Positions 36,132 to 48,411 of a stretch of 64,000 bases of DNA are shown piece by piece. Within the stretch, counting starts at the first letter, position 1. Every line of letters begins with the position of its first letter. The notes below the pieces were generated by a model. The model was not told the origin of the DNA. It saw only the letters and a list, made by a program, of their open reading frames with translations, and did not search any database. Source of the stretch: Chelydra serpentina (Eukaryota; Chordata; Testudines; Chelydridae); contig JBAIAC010000001.1 of the NCBI GenBank assembly GCA_037349315.1, positions 8,074,501 through 8,138,500 on the forward strand, in the 5' to 3' direction. A program made the position numbers and the translations under genes.

Positions 36132-36599
36132 ATGTCTTGTTCAAACGGAAACAATCTCCCCACCCCCAAACTGTCAGCAAAACAAACACAAAAACACATA
36201 GGACCTAATTACATCAGCCACACCATCAGGGGATCGTTCACCTGCACATCTACCAATGTGATATATGCCATCATGTGCCAGCAATGCCCTTCTGCCATGT
36301 ACATTGGCCAAACTGGACAGTCTCTATGCAAAAGAATAAATGGACACAAATCTGACATCAGGAATTATCACATTCAAAAACCAGTAGGTGAACACTTCAA
36401 CCTCCCTAATCACGCAATGACAGATTTAAAGGTAGCAATTTTGCAACAGAAAAACTTCAAAAACAGACTCCAATGCGAAGTTGCTGAATTGGAATTAATA
36501 TGCAAACTAGATACCATTACCTTAGGTCTGAATATTGACTGTGAATGGCTCGGTCATTACATTAATTACATTTATTTCCCCCCCGTTAAATACCCTTAA
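36132..36599 (+). pseudogene. Penelope-like GIY-YIG endonuclease fragment
   Basis: The 155-residue frame carries the C-terminal half of a Penelope-like protein. GSFTCTSTNVIYAIMCQQCP is followed by MYIGQTGQSLCKRINGHKSD, which contains the YIG of GIY-YIG, and by the conserved PVGEHFNLPNHAMTDLKVAI and the LGLNIDCEWL ending. The first ~20 residues before about 36190 look like non-element sequence, so the frame probably starts in flanking DNA. The reverse transcriptase part is missing, so the copy is 5'-truncated and dead. Confidence 0.9.
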
Positions 36600-36907
36600 C
36601 ACCTTTGTGTCAACTGTCTGTAATGGGCCATGTTGATTATCACTTCAAAAGTTTCTTTCCTACTGATAACAGTGCCTTTCAATTAATTAGCCTTTTACAG
36701 TTGATATGGTTACTTCCACCTTTTCATGTTTCTCTGACTGTATAAATATCCTCTCACTATGTATTCCATTCTATTTATCTGACGAAGCGGACTGTAGTCC
36801 ACGAAAGCTTATGCTGAAATAAATTTGTTAGTCTCTAAGGTGCCACAAGTATTTCTTTCTTATTTTCTTTTGGCTGACACAGACTAACACGGCTACTACA
36901 CTGAAAC
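36180..36907 (+). mobile_element. 5'-truncated Penelope-like element
   Basis: It contains the endonuclease fragment, a 3' untranslated stretch, and the family's terminal signature: tctgacgaagcgg ... ccacgaaagcttatgctg, then gttagtctctaaggtgccac and acacagactaacacggctac. The segment between the stop and the terminal motif differs from the copy at 57.5-60.2 kb, so it is a different subfamily. I did not identify its target-site duplication. Confidence 0.88.
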
Positions 36908-37214
36908 AAAAAAATCAGTAACTCACCCAGCTCCACTGGAGATGGACTTGCCCAGTTCAGGGGAAGAAATGGGTGTCTGTGAGAAAGCTAGAGATAGAAA
37001 GGCCAGCCACATAGCTCAAGTCCTATCTGTAGCTAGCCGAGATGCTTATGAATTATTCCTTCCACTATTGTCACCTGCCACATTCAGGCTTCATTCTAAG
37101 CTTGCTCTGTGGCATCATTCTTGCTAAGAGGTAGTGTAAGTAGCGCAACCAGCTTCTTGAGGCCAGTACTTGTTGAAACTGGGATGCCTTGAACATGACA
37201 ATGCTTCATGTTCA
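36908..37214. other. Unassigned sequence
   Basis: Short intergenic gap between a Penelope copy and a hAT element; nothing recognised. Confidence 0.5.
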
Positions 37215-37231
37215 CTGCTAAGCATAGGCGC

Positions 37232-38054
37232 TGTCATAAATATAAAGGGAAGGGGGAGAGGGTCTGATGCCGTGCTATAAAATCCTCTTACCAGTAAAGG
37301 GTTAAGAAATGCAGGTAGCCAGGCTAACACCTGACCAGGCTGGCATCTGACCAATAAGGGGACAAGATGCTTTCAAATCTTGGGAGGGGGGAAGGTTTTG
37401 TGTGTGGCTCTTTGTCTGAGTCAGAGTGATCTTGGAGACAGAAAGAACTTGCAGAAAAATCAGTCTTCTTCTCACCAAACCTCACTTTTCTAAAGTAAGT
37501 TAATCAGCATTGCGAACAGGTTTTGTTTGTTTTGCTTGGTGAACTTTCCCTGGGTTAGAGGGAGGGGTTATTCCTGTTTTTTCTGTAACTTTAAGGTTTT
37601 GTCCAGAGGGGGAATCCCTCTGAGTTTGGAAATTGAGTACCCTGTAAAATAGTTACCATTCTGATTTTACAGAGATGATTTTTACCTTCTTTGTTTTAAT
37701 AAAATCCTTCTTTTAAGAAGCTGACTGTTTTCTATGGTTCTAAAACCTGGGGCGGTGGGTTTTTAGATCACTGTGTAACCAATTGGTTAGGAGATTATTC
37801 TCAAGCTCCCCAGGAAAGGGGGTGTACGGGCTTGAGAGGGTATTTTGGGGGGGAAGGGGAACTTCAAGTGGTTCCTTTCCCGGATTCCTGTTTAAACCAC
37901 TTGATGGTGGCAGTGAGAGAAGCATTTCTCAGGGTGCTGGGAATTTTGTACCTTGGGGGTTTTAACCTAAGCTGGTAGAAATAAGCTTAGGGGGTCTTCA
38001 TGCGGGTCCCCACGTCTTTACCCTAGAGTTCTGAGTGGGGAGGGAACCCTGACA
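37232..38054 (+). mobile_element. Solo LTR of an endogenous retrovirus-like element (823 bp)
   Basis: Starts TGTCATAAATATAA and ends AACCCTGACA, with the canonical TG...CA ends. A perfect 5-bp target-site duplication, GGCGC, lies at 37227-37231 and 38055-38059. A polyadenylation-like region with 'gttttaataaaatcc' is at 37695-37710. No internal retroviral sequence remains, so it arose by recombination between two LTRs. It is younger than the hAT element it interrupts. Confidence 0.93.
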
Positions 38055-38099
38055 GGCGCTGACTCCATGGGTGCTCCGGGGCTGGAGCACCCATGGGGA

Positions 38100-38600
38100 A
38101 AAATTGGTGGGTGCTGAGCACCCACCGGCAGCTCCCCACCAGCCCCACCGTGCCCAGCTCACCTCAGCTTCCGGGTTCCATTTCCGGAGGTGCACCCACG
38201 AAGTCACTTTTTAAAACCTTTTTTTAGTTCACAGGCAGGCCTGCTGCCCGTCAGCTGTGCGGCAGGCGGCAAGCGGGGCAGGGGAGCACCGTGGCAGTGC
38301 CTCAGGGGAGGGGTATGGGGAGGAGGCGGAACCAGGCCCTCCACCTCCTCCCCATACCCCTCCCCTGAGGCGCTGCCACAGCGCTTCCCCCCCCTCCCCC
38401 GCTTGCCACCCGCCGGTACACAGCTGATGGGCAGCAGGCCTGCCTGTGAACTGAAAAAAGTAAAAAAAGCGACTTCGCGGGCGCACCTCCGGAAGCGGAA
38501 CCCGGAAGCTGAGGTGAGCTGGGCGTGCGGGGGGGGGGGGGGGGCTGGCGGGGAGCTGCCGGTGGGTGCTCAGCACCCACCAAATGAAGCACGCCCGGGG
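38100..38600. repeat. Long inverted repeat inside the hAT element
   Basis: Arms of roughly 240 bp meet near 38335-38345. For example 'gtgggtgctgagcacccaccggcagctcccc' (38108 on) is mirrored by 'ggggagctgccggtgggtgctcagcaccc' (38549-38577), 'tcacaggcaggcctgctgccc' by 'gggcagcaggcctgcctgtga', and 'ggggaggggtatggggagga' by 'tcctccccatacccctcccc'. A transcript would form a long double-stranded hairpin. Confidence 0.9.
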
Positions 38601-38703
38601 GAGGAGGCGGGGGTGGGGATTTGGGGAAGGGGTGGAATGGGGGTGGGGCCGGGGGTGGGAGCACCCACCGGCGCTGACAAAAGTTGGCGCCTATGCTGCT
38701 AAG

Positions 38704-41700
38704 GATGTAAGGCTAAGAGTTTTCAATATGGATGTCCAAGCCCCTATTTAGTCAAGCAGCTTGATTTTCAGAGGTGAACTCTAGGTCCGATGAAATACAT
38801 TCACCACGCTTGCTATACCATTGATCAGAATAGTCACTTCTCCTGATCTTTGAGTGGCACTCATTTTAGACTGGTCAAATCTCCTCAGATTGTTGCCAAA
38901 AGTTTTGTAGCCATTTAGTGTCTCTATCAAACCTTCTACTCCGATACCTGTCTCAGAGGTGGCTGTGAAGGAGGTGGCTCACATTATTATTAGACCTGGT
39001 CAAAAAAATTGCATCAACTTTTTTTTTTTTTTTTAAGTGGAAGATTGTGGCTTCGACAAAACCAAAGTTTCCACGGCAGGTGTCTACTGTCCTTGAAATA
39101 TTTTCATTGGAAAAAAATAAAAACCTGAGACCTGGATGTGTTCAGGTTGTATTTTTATTTTGTTTTAAATAAAAAATGTGCATGGAAAAAAATCCTCATC
39201 CCACCAGCTCCAGTCATTAATGGGTTATATGTGCAATGGGCTGTTCATTTGCTCTCTTGCTAACTTAGCTGCTTCAGGATGATTCAGAGACATTAAGGGC
39301 TCTTACAGTCAATATCTCTATGCTCTCGCTAAATACATGCGACAATGGAACCAGCACCTTGTGATAAATTGCTCATGAGGTGGTGTGATCAGCAATTTGG
39401 CTCTATCTCCATGATGAAGAATTAAAACCTCCCCTTAGGGTGGGAGAGTGGTCAGCTGGCTAGGGGAGGAGATTGGGAGTTATGACTTCAGTGGGGAGAC
39501 TTATTCCCTGTTCTGCTTCTGATATTTGACCCCCTGGTAATTAGGTCTGTTGTTGATTGGAAAATCACCTCTAAAAAGCAAGTGAGCTGGCTTTCTTTGC
39601 CATGCCTTAGAGGTTTGAGGACTGGAGATTTATCACAGTCAATGGAGAAATTACTAATAAAAAAGGCAATGTGCTATTCTTGTGGCTCTCTAAGATTCTT
39701 GAATGATCTGAGATACAGTATTTATACTTGGTGATGCAGTTGTATTGCTAGCTTGAACCTTGAGCCTAATAAGAGATGGCCAGTGAATTTATACTACTTG
39801 ATTGCGAAACTCTGGTTTACTAGAATCTGAACCTCTGGCACATCTGTATCTGTTTTATTAATTCAGACACCCAGCATTTTTATATTTACCCTAACAACTT
39901 GGGTTAGGAAAGAAGTCAGCTATGGGCCACAAGGCAAAGTACGCTTACAATTATGTTGCTTTTATCAATTAAGAAAATCTGGACATTGTTGGGTTGATGA
40001 AAATTTAAATGCTTTGGAGGAATAAAACTTCGCAAGTTTCCACTTAGCATTTGGCTTTTCACTACAGAATTGGAAGACACAGTATTTAGAGTAATAAGTG
40101 ACCGATCAAATAATTCATGCATCTCTGCCAGGGTGTGACAGGGGCATACATCCATTCTGCACACTGCACATGTGCAAAAAAGTAGTATGATTTTCTATCA
40201 GTTTGGCCCTGCACAGTACCAGCTGGTATATAAATGTTAGGTGCCACTGTTGGAAAATCTAGCCCTAAGTGTCTGGGTCCCTAGAAAGCATCAGTACCTA
40301 ATGCTACCAGAAACACATTTAACCTGTTTTATATTTTAAATTTGAACAGATTTTGACCAAACAAGTATATTCAAGAAGGGATGGCCAGAAAACAATAATT
40401 CCATTTTGCAAAAGGAAATTGAGGATTGGACATTTGTTTTTATTCCACATCAAATGAAATTGAGATCTTTTGAAAATTCATACACACACACACGCTCTCT
40501 CTCTCCCCAAAATACAAACAATAAAAAACACCGCAGAGGGGTGTGTGGTGTGCTGGACTCTCTTTATCACCCACAGAAACTTCATCCTGGATCTGGGGTG
40601 GAATTCACACTCCAGAAAGTCCATCCTGCACCTGAGAAACCTTCGCAGCAATTCAGCATTTTCAGATTTTAAAAAATTTAGTCTATAAACCCTTGACCAG
40701 TTCTCCATTTGGACCCCTCAGTAGCTCTTCTTAAGAAAGACAATCCATTGTCCATTTAATTTTTTAATATTTAGATTGTTATTGAAACACATGCATGAAA
40801 TTAAACATAATCCTTGAAATCCCCTCACTGACTCCCAGTATGATGTGCAACACATTGTGGCTATAATCATAATTGTATATGAATTATGGGCACCCATGAC
40901 AGTTTTCTCACAGTAAATGGATAAAATGTCAGAGCCTCTCTTGAATTCTGCTTTTCCCCAGAGACCATTAATACAAACAGTACTGTAATGACTCATCCGC
41001 TGTGAGTCAGAGCTTCAGCATTGCTATTAGGAATAGCATTTTTCCCTAGGTCCTTCCAACAATAATATTTCTCTTTGATCCAGTCAGGCACCCATCTGCC
41101 CTAGCCTTCTTTCCTCCTATTCAAAGTTTTGCCTGGGGAAACAGGATTTTTAAAATCCGGAGGCAGGCGGGCACATCCATTACAAAACAGTTCTGCTGTT
41201 GGGCCTGATGTATTTGGGAACTATCCAGAAAGTGCCGTATTATCATCTGATATTGAGTTTGGGTGGGGTCAGGCTCAGCACTTCATGACATGAGTAGGCC
41301 AAATAATTGCCTGCTTAAAGGAGTCAAAACCTTTCAAACTTTAAGTTTTTTGAGTGTGTTTCAAATCTATTGGAGATTTATTGAATACACCCTTCTCCCC
41401 CAATCCCAATATCCACACTCCCCACACTGCCCATCACGATACCCAGGACCCCCGCTTCCCCCATCATGATACTGAAGCTTCACAGAAATACAGGAAACAT
41501 GATTAAACCTTCTGCTGTTATTCCAGCGCTGGGATACATGGGGAATTTTGTGATGTACGCAATCGGAAATTAGCATGAAACACTAAAATTCACTTGTGAC
41601 CTAAACTAGCATCAAGGTTTGGGTCTTCTGAGGTGAAAAGCAACTGAACTAAGCCATTGTGCCTCTTAATCCAAAGAATCATGTCTTTTAAGTGCATTCC

Positions 41701-43393
41701 TGTTGCAGGCATCAGTACACTGTTATGACATACAGTATATGCCCAAAGGGCTTCTGCTAATGACTTTACACACTGGACTTGATCTGTGTCCTTGGGCAAT
41801 TGAAGATAGCATCCATCCCCCCTTTGGAAAATGTAACATTCACTTGTGTTTTTCACAAGTAAACTTTTCTCACCCACAAGTGGAACTTTTGCCATTTCCC
41901 AGCATTCAGGACTAGGCTAGTCTTCAGCATGGTTCCAGCACAGAAAGGTTGTTTGCTTTCATTAGACAAATCACAAAATCATTTCTTCTCCGTCTTTAAT
42001 CAGTAACCTATTGCAGTAACCAATCAGCTCATTCACTTTAGTTAGGAGAGAAAAGGCTAGACTATGGCTGTCATTCAGGGCCTGTGTTCGGCGCACAAGG
42101 GTGCTTCACTGCCACAGATGACTCAGCCAAATTCTCCCAAGGCTCCAGAGAACTGGTGATTCTGAAGCAGTAGCTCTGACCCCCTTGAAGAAGATGCAGC
42201 TTGTGCTCCTTCTCCACCAGTTCAACCCTGCTGGCCAGTGTGGCCATAGCTCTGTCCCACCCAACCTTCTTAGGGAATGAGCAGCGGCTCAAGCCTGGAG
42301 CAGCGCCTCTGCTGCCCACAACGACTGTAGTTAGCTTCTGTGTAGAGGCAGGTCTACTCTCTGTGCCCTCTGCCCCCTCACACCCACGCAGGGTCAGTGG
42401 AAATCTGGCCTTGAGTGTGGAAGGTCAGAAAAGTCCAAGTCCATGTATCTACCTCCCAGAATGCTTTTAGTTCAAAGTGTTTATATCTTATGACGAGAAG
42501 AAAGACAGAATGTACAATATGCATAAACCAACAATCCCCATAACAGCAGCATGCCAACGCCATCCAATTCTCACTATGTGTAACCAGGCAGACAGAGCGA
42601 ATCAGACTGCTAATCCCAGTCGCCTTGCTCTGTGGGAGATGGACAAGAAAGAGCCCCCAATTCTGAGGTTTCCATATCTATCTTTGATCACTGTTTGTTG
42701 GGCAAATTGCTGATGCCTGACCACCATTCAGCAATGTTAATTCTGGCCCAGATTGCTGCCCTTCTAGGTAAAACCCACAGGAGGGACTGAGAGGAGCCAC
42801 AAACCCTAGAGATTCCCCTCTAAATTTCCTCAGAAGCATCTCATCCGGGAGAAGGGATTTGGGGAAGGACATAGAGTTAGCAGGGCCCAAACCTCATTGT
42901 ATCCATGGGGACGCAAATGCGTCCTGCAAGAGTGGTCGCCCTCAACACTGCCCCCATCCCCTGGCAGAATAGCTCTTTCTGGGAGCTCTGCTCCAATTGA
43001 ATGAGTCCCTCTACAGCGGCTTCAGTAGCAGCCACGGGGACTCAAAGAATTAAGGCGCCTTCAAGTAGCTTTAATTTCCTATTAAGTTAATTCCCTGAGC
43101 TGAGCAGGAGCCTGTGCCAAGGGGATTGACAGGTCCCCTGCTGCCTCCTTTACTGACCAAGTTTGCAAAACCAAATGAAGCTTCTGTACAGTGCACTCAT
43201 AGGGGAGGTGATACTGCAGAAGTAACAATCCTCCCAAGCACTAGGGGGCACTCTGCCCTTGCAGATGCCCCTCCACCTGCCTAAGTAGAAACCAAAACAC
43301 AGGATTTTGTTGCTTATTTTAAAAATAAATAATAAATAGTAACAGTAATAATAATTATGTATTTAATTATTTAATAACATATTAACTATATTA
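38704..43393. other. Unassigned sequence
   Basis: This is the longest interval without a recognised element. None of the short open frames (for example 41590-41895 on the minus strand) shows a known domain, and I could not identify conserved exons. An A/T-rich patch with TAA-type repeats lies at 43315-43390 directly before the CR1 copy. Confidence 0.5.
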
Positions 43394-43944
43394 GCAAACC
43401 AAAGCAAGTACTAAGTAGTAAAATAGCTGCCATAAAAACAAACGACTGCACACCAATACAAAAGGAGCACTTAAAGACGATAAAGTCATTGCAGAGAAAC
43501 TAAATGAATTCTTTGCTTCAGCCTTCATGGCTGAGGATGTTAGGGAGATTCCCAAACCTGAGCCGTCCTTTGTAGGTGACAAATCTGAGGAATTGTCACA
43601 GATTGAAGTGTCACTAGAGTAGGTTTTAGAATGAATTGATAAACTTAACTGTAACAAGTCACTGGGACCAGATGGCATTCACCCAAGAGTTCCGAAAGAA
43701 CTCAAATGTGAAATTGTGGAATAATTAACTATGGTTTATAACCTGTCCTTTAAATCAGCTTCTGTACCCAATGACTGGAAGATAGCTAATGTAACACCAA
43801 TATTTTAAAAGGGCTCTAGAAGTGATCCTGGCAATTACAGACTGGTAAGTCTAACGTCAGTACCGGGCAAATTAGTTGAAACAATAGTAAAGAATAAAAC
43901 TGTCAGACATATAGAAGAACATAAATTGTTGGGCAAAAGTCAAC

Positions 43945-44920
43945 ATGATTTCTGTAAAGGGAAATCATGTCTTAATAAATCTATTAGAGTTCTTTGAAGG
44001 GGTCAACAAACATGTGGACAAGGGGGATCCAGTGGACATAGTGTACTTAGATTTCCAGAAAGCCTTTGACAAGGTCCCTCACCAAAGGCTCTTACATAAA
44101 TTAAGTTGTCACGGGATAAGAGGGAAGATCCTTTCATGGATTGAAAACTGGTTAAAAGACAAGGAACAAATGGTAGGAATAAATGGTAAATTTTCAGAAT
44201 GGAGCGGGGTAACTAGTAGTGTTCCCCAGAGGTCAGTCCTAGGACCAATCCTATTCAACTTATTCATAAATGATCTGGAGAAAGGGGTAAACAGGGAGGT
44301 GGCAAAGTTTGCAGACGATACTAAACTGCTCAAGATAATTAAGACCAAAGCAGACTGTGAAGAACTTCAAAAAGATCTCACAAAACTAAGTGATTGGGCA
44401 ACAAAATGGCAAATGAAATTTATTGTGGATAAATGTAAAGTAATGCACATTGGAAAAATAACCTCAACTATACATACAATATGATGGGGGCTAATTTAGC
44501 TACAACTAATCAGGAAAGAGATCTTGGAGTCATCATGGATAGTTCTCTGAAGACATCCTTGCAGTGTGCAGCAGCAGTCAAAAAAGCAAACAGGATGTTA
44601 GGAATCATTAAAAAAGGGATAGAGAATAAAACGGAGAATATCTTATTGCCCTTATATAAATCCATGGTATGTCCACATCTTGAATACTGCATACAGATGT
44701 GGTCTCCTCATCTCAAAAAAGATATACTGGTATTAGAAAAGGTGCACAGAAGGGCAACTAAAATTATTAGGAGTTTGGAACGGGTCCCATGTAAGGAGAG
44801 ATTAAAGAGGCTAGGACTTTTCAGCTTGGAAAAGAGGAGACTAAGGGGGGAAATGATAGAGGTATATAAAATCATGTGTGGTGTGGAGCAAGTGAATAAG
44901 GAAAAGTTATTTACTTGTTC
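43945..44920 (+). pseudogene. CR1 reverse transcriptase remnant
   Basis: Frame 43945-44484 carries the reverse transcriptase core: DIVYLDFQKAFDKVPHQRLL, PQRSVLGPILFNLFINDLE and the catalytic KFADDTKL. The usual PQGSVLGP has an arginine in place of glycine. Frame 44481-44924 carries the C-terminal region (MMGANLATTNQERDLGVIMD ... CPHLEYCIQMWSPHLKKDI); the two frames overlap by a frameshift near 44481. The protein is broken again by the LTR at 44925. Confidence 0.9.
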
Positions 44921-44924
44921 CCAT

Positions 44925-46105
44925 TGTGACGGTGTCCCCATAAAACTTTATGGGGAGATGCTTATAAATGTATATGATGTAGCTGGAATATGTTTTATGC
45001 TACATGTGCCATGTAACATATCTCTGTAAAAGTTATGATCTACTGAATCTATTCCTATGTTTGTATGCATGTATCATTGTTGTAGTTGAAGTTATGAATA
45101 TTGGTTGTATATTTGCTGGTTTTATACATAGCCTTTGTAAGAGCATGGGATCATGTCTTGAGAATGGAATGGGCAGGCAAAGAGCCCAATCAAGAAACTC
45201 TTCAACAGACAAAAGGAGTCCCAGACACCAATCCACATCTGAGCTTGGCCAGGAATGCGACTGGCTGGACTGGTTACTGAGTGGTACAGGGACATGTGAC
45301 TTGCCCATGTGATCCCAAAACTCCAGGATAACATGATACCACACAGGGAGTGGGGAGGAGCGTCCATTCAGGGGAGAAAATCTATTTAAACCCCTGGAAG
45401 ACCCCTCCATTTTGTCTTCAGCTGGCTAAAGAGAGAGACTCTCCACCCCCCAAGGACACCTGAAAGAGACTGAACAAAGGACAAAGACAATAGGGGGTGT
45501 GAGTGATTGCTGGACCCAGGCTAGGAGGAAGATAGCCTGTAAAGGGAAGTTTACTGGACCTGGTGAGGTTTTTATCTGTACACAGGGTGATTAGACATAG
45601 ACTTGCGTGTTTTATTTTATTTTACGTAGTAATTCACTTTGTTCTGTCTGTTATTACTTGGAATCACTTAAATCCTACTTTCTGTACTTAATAAGTAAAA
45701 AGTGATTTTAATAAGTTACCTGGAGTATGTGTTAGTACCTGGGGAGGGGGCGGGACAGCTGTGCATATCTTTCTATCTTTGAAATAGAAGGCGAACTATT
45801 TATGAGTTTACCCTGTATAAGCTTTATACAGGGTAAAACAGATTTATTCAGGGTTTGAACCCCATTGGGAGTTGGGCACCTGGGTGTCAAAGGCAAGAGC
45901 ATTTCCTGAGCTGCTTCCAGGCAGGCCTACAGCTGTTAGTGGATGTGGTTCAGACCTGGGTTTGCAGCAGATCAGCAGAATCTGGCTCAAAACAGACAGG
46001 ATTCTGGAGTCCCAAGCTGGAAAAGGCAGGAAAGCAGGGGCAGAAGTAGCCTTGGCACACCAGGTGGCAGCTCCAAGGTGGTTTCTGTGATACTAACCCG
46101 TCACA
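44925..46105 (+). mobile_element. Solo LTR inside CR1 (1181 bp)
   Basis: Starts TGTGACGGTGTCCCC and ends CTAACCCGTCACA, so the ends are inverted (tgtgacgg/ccgtcaca). A perfect 5-bp target-site duplication, CCCAT, is at 44920-44924 and 46106-46110, and the CR1 reading continues exactly across it. A TATTTAAA box lies at 45384-45389. Its 5' part resembles the repeat that begins at 63534. Confidence 0.94.
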
Positions 46106-46503
46106 CCCATAATATAAGAACTAGGGGCCACCAAATGAAATTAATGGGTAGCAGGGTTTAAAACAAATAAAAGAAAGTTCTTCACACAGCGCACAGTCAA
46201 CCTGTGGAACTCCTTGCCTGAGAAGGTTGTGAAGGCTAGGACTATAACAGGGTTTAAAAGAGAACTAGATAAATTCATGGAGGTTAAGTCCATTAATGGC
46301 TATTAGCCAGGATGGGTAAGGAACAGTGTCGTTAGCCTCTGTTTGTCAGAGGGTGGAGATAGATGGCAGGAGAGAGATTACTTGATCCTTACCTGTTAGG
46401 TTCATGCCCTCTGGGGTACCTGGTATCGGCCACTGTCAGTAGACATGATACTGGGCTGGATGGACCTTTGGTCTGACCCACTATGGCCATTCTTATGTTC
46501 TTA

Positions 46504-48399
46504 ATTTGGATAATTAATAACTACTTATGTAACTGCAATTCACTTATCAGATTGAAACCAAATTGCCAATTAGCCACAAGCAACCTCATACAAATGAGAG
46601 TTTACAGAAACCAGAATTACATGTACTAGCACTTATCCCCAGAGTAATAAGAAGTAGTAGTAATCCCCAGACAGCATGGGAAGTAGTAGCATTTATCCCC
46701 AAATGGTGTAGTATATAATTCATTGTGGGTTTCCATCTAACTATTCTGTGTCTAGTTCAATGAACTATTGCTGTGTCTCTTCACCAAAAAAATTGTCTGT
46801 GATTTTTGCCCACTTAGCTGTTACCATAGTTAGTAACTGTAGTAGTAAGTCTCCCTCCAAAAGTATAGTAGTACGTCTCCCCAAACCGAAGTGCAGCAAT
46901 TAATAGCAGGGAGAGACAAGTTTTTCCAGGCCATTACAATTAGCCATTGCGTAGCCAGAATAACTCTCAAGAACCATGGCTTATTATACTGACATAGCAA
47001 AATATGGTATTTCCACTTGTTAGCAACTATTATCCTGTAAGCTGTAAGGCTCAGACTTGACTACGGGTCTAACATGTGTCACATTTCTACCCCTGCTCCT
47101 AACTTGCTCCAGAGTACAAGGAACTCCTTGCAGCCCTGCAAAGGATGCAGCTTACTTCCCTTCTCCTCTTCCCCATGCTGGTTCAGATTTGGTGGGCTGC
47201 ATGTTGGAGGGGTGAGGGCAATGCTCTGTCCACTCCTCATCCCTTTGCCTTGTTCTGCTTGTGGGGAGTCTGAGGCACGCAGTCCTTGCTCTCCCCCTAT
47301 ATCTGGGCTCACAATACAAGGGGTCTTCCTTCCCCACATAGCCACATTAAGGCAAGTCACACTCTAGGGAGCCCTTAGTGATCATGCTACTCTGAAGTGG
47401 AAACATAGCAACTACCTCACTGGTCTCGAGAGGGTTTGGCATATCCCAAGCAGAATCCCCACTGAGAACTAGCGAAATGCTCATGTACAGAAATCTGTTC
47501 TCCACAAAGGAGAAAACGATAAGGTAGTCTTAAAACACACACACTACAGAACGGAGCCAAAGCCCATTGAAGTCAATGGGAATCTACTGACTTCAATAGA
47601 CTTGGTATTAAGCCTCAAGTCACTGCTAAGCCTTCCCTGCCTCAGGCCTTATTATTGCCCTACATTAAGCCTACCATCTATAAACTGTCCAGTAAGCTTT
47701 AAATCTGATTTCAACTGATTCCATCCCTACCTTAGCTCATCAGTGGATCTAGTGATGTTTTGATATTAGTGTGTTGCAAATTCTGCTCCACGTTTTCTCA
47801 TCAATACTGTATCTCCTATCCTATCCCCAGAGAGTTATATTTATCCTACCTTGGTTTACAGGGAGGACAGGAAGAACTTGTAAATAGTTTACACAGTATT
47901 TTTTGACTTCTCAAGGGCTTTGGGTAAGTAGAAGAGTGATGGCCATTTTGGCATCAAATCACAGAAAAAGCTTTTTTAAAGCCTGCCCACCAGCCCAAAA
48001 CAGTCCTGGAGTGTAATATATTGACTCACACACAAGACACTAAATTTACACACTCTGGGAAAAGGATGCTTCTCCATGGAACTAATGATTTAAGCTTATA
48101 GCATTCTTGTTGATTGATACAAACTGCATGATTTTCCTCTGATTAGCAGGGTAGCTGGGATTGTCTCACATTATGTACTGATGATAAAGAGGCTGAAGTT
48201 ATTTTTTCCAAATATCTCCTTAAAGCTTCCTGACAAACGTAGTTGTGAAGCAGGCAGTACATTTTTCTCTAATACTGGCTTTCTACCAGGAATGGGTATT
48301 GGTACATTCCTCAGGACAGGTCCACTTACAAATAATATTTTTTTATGCTATATGGCCATCTGTATTTAAGATGAAAACTACAGGGTGTAGTTGAAGGTC
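46504..48399. other. Unassigned sequence
   Basis: Contains a 'cattgaagtcaatgggaatctactgacttcaatag' palindromic scrap at 47568-47602. No gene was recognised; the overlapping frames at 47074-47367 on both strands have no motif support. Confidence 0.45.
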
Positions 48400-48411
48400 T
48401 GGAAATTTAAA

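Larger units (their letters stand above)
37223..38695. mobile_element. hAT fold-back element, split by a solo LTR
   Basis: The left end reads cataggcgc and the complement of the right end reads cataggcgcc. The flanking octamer CTGCTAAG is perfect at 37215-37222 and 38696-38703, the hAT signature. A solo LTR (37232-38054) is inserted 9 bp inside the left end. The rest (38060-38695) is a giant inverted repeat of GC-rich sequence. No transposase. The 170-residue frame across it is compositional. Confidence 0.93.
43394..46503 (+). mobile_element. 5'-truncated CR1 LINE, split by a solo LTR
   Basis: CR1 sequence runs from mid-ORF2 (about 43394) to 44924 and resumes at 46111 up to the 3' end near 46503, whose tail (cattcttatgttctta) differs from the other CR1 copies and marks another subfamily. 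A solo LTR of 1181 bp occupies 44925-46105 with a duplicated CCCAT. Early stops occur around 43620-43810, so ORF2 is dead. Confidence 0.93.

Noticed and set aside
38190..38702. 170-codon frame and minus-strand counterparts
   Set aside because: It runs through a GC-rich palindrome inside a hAT fold-back element.
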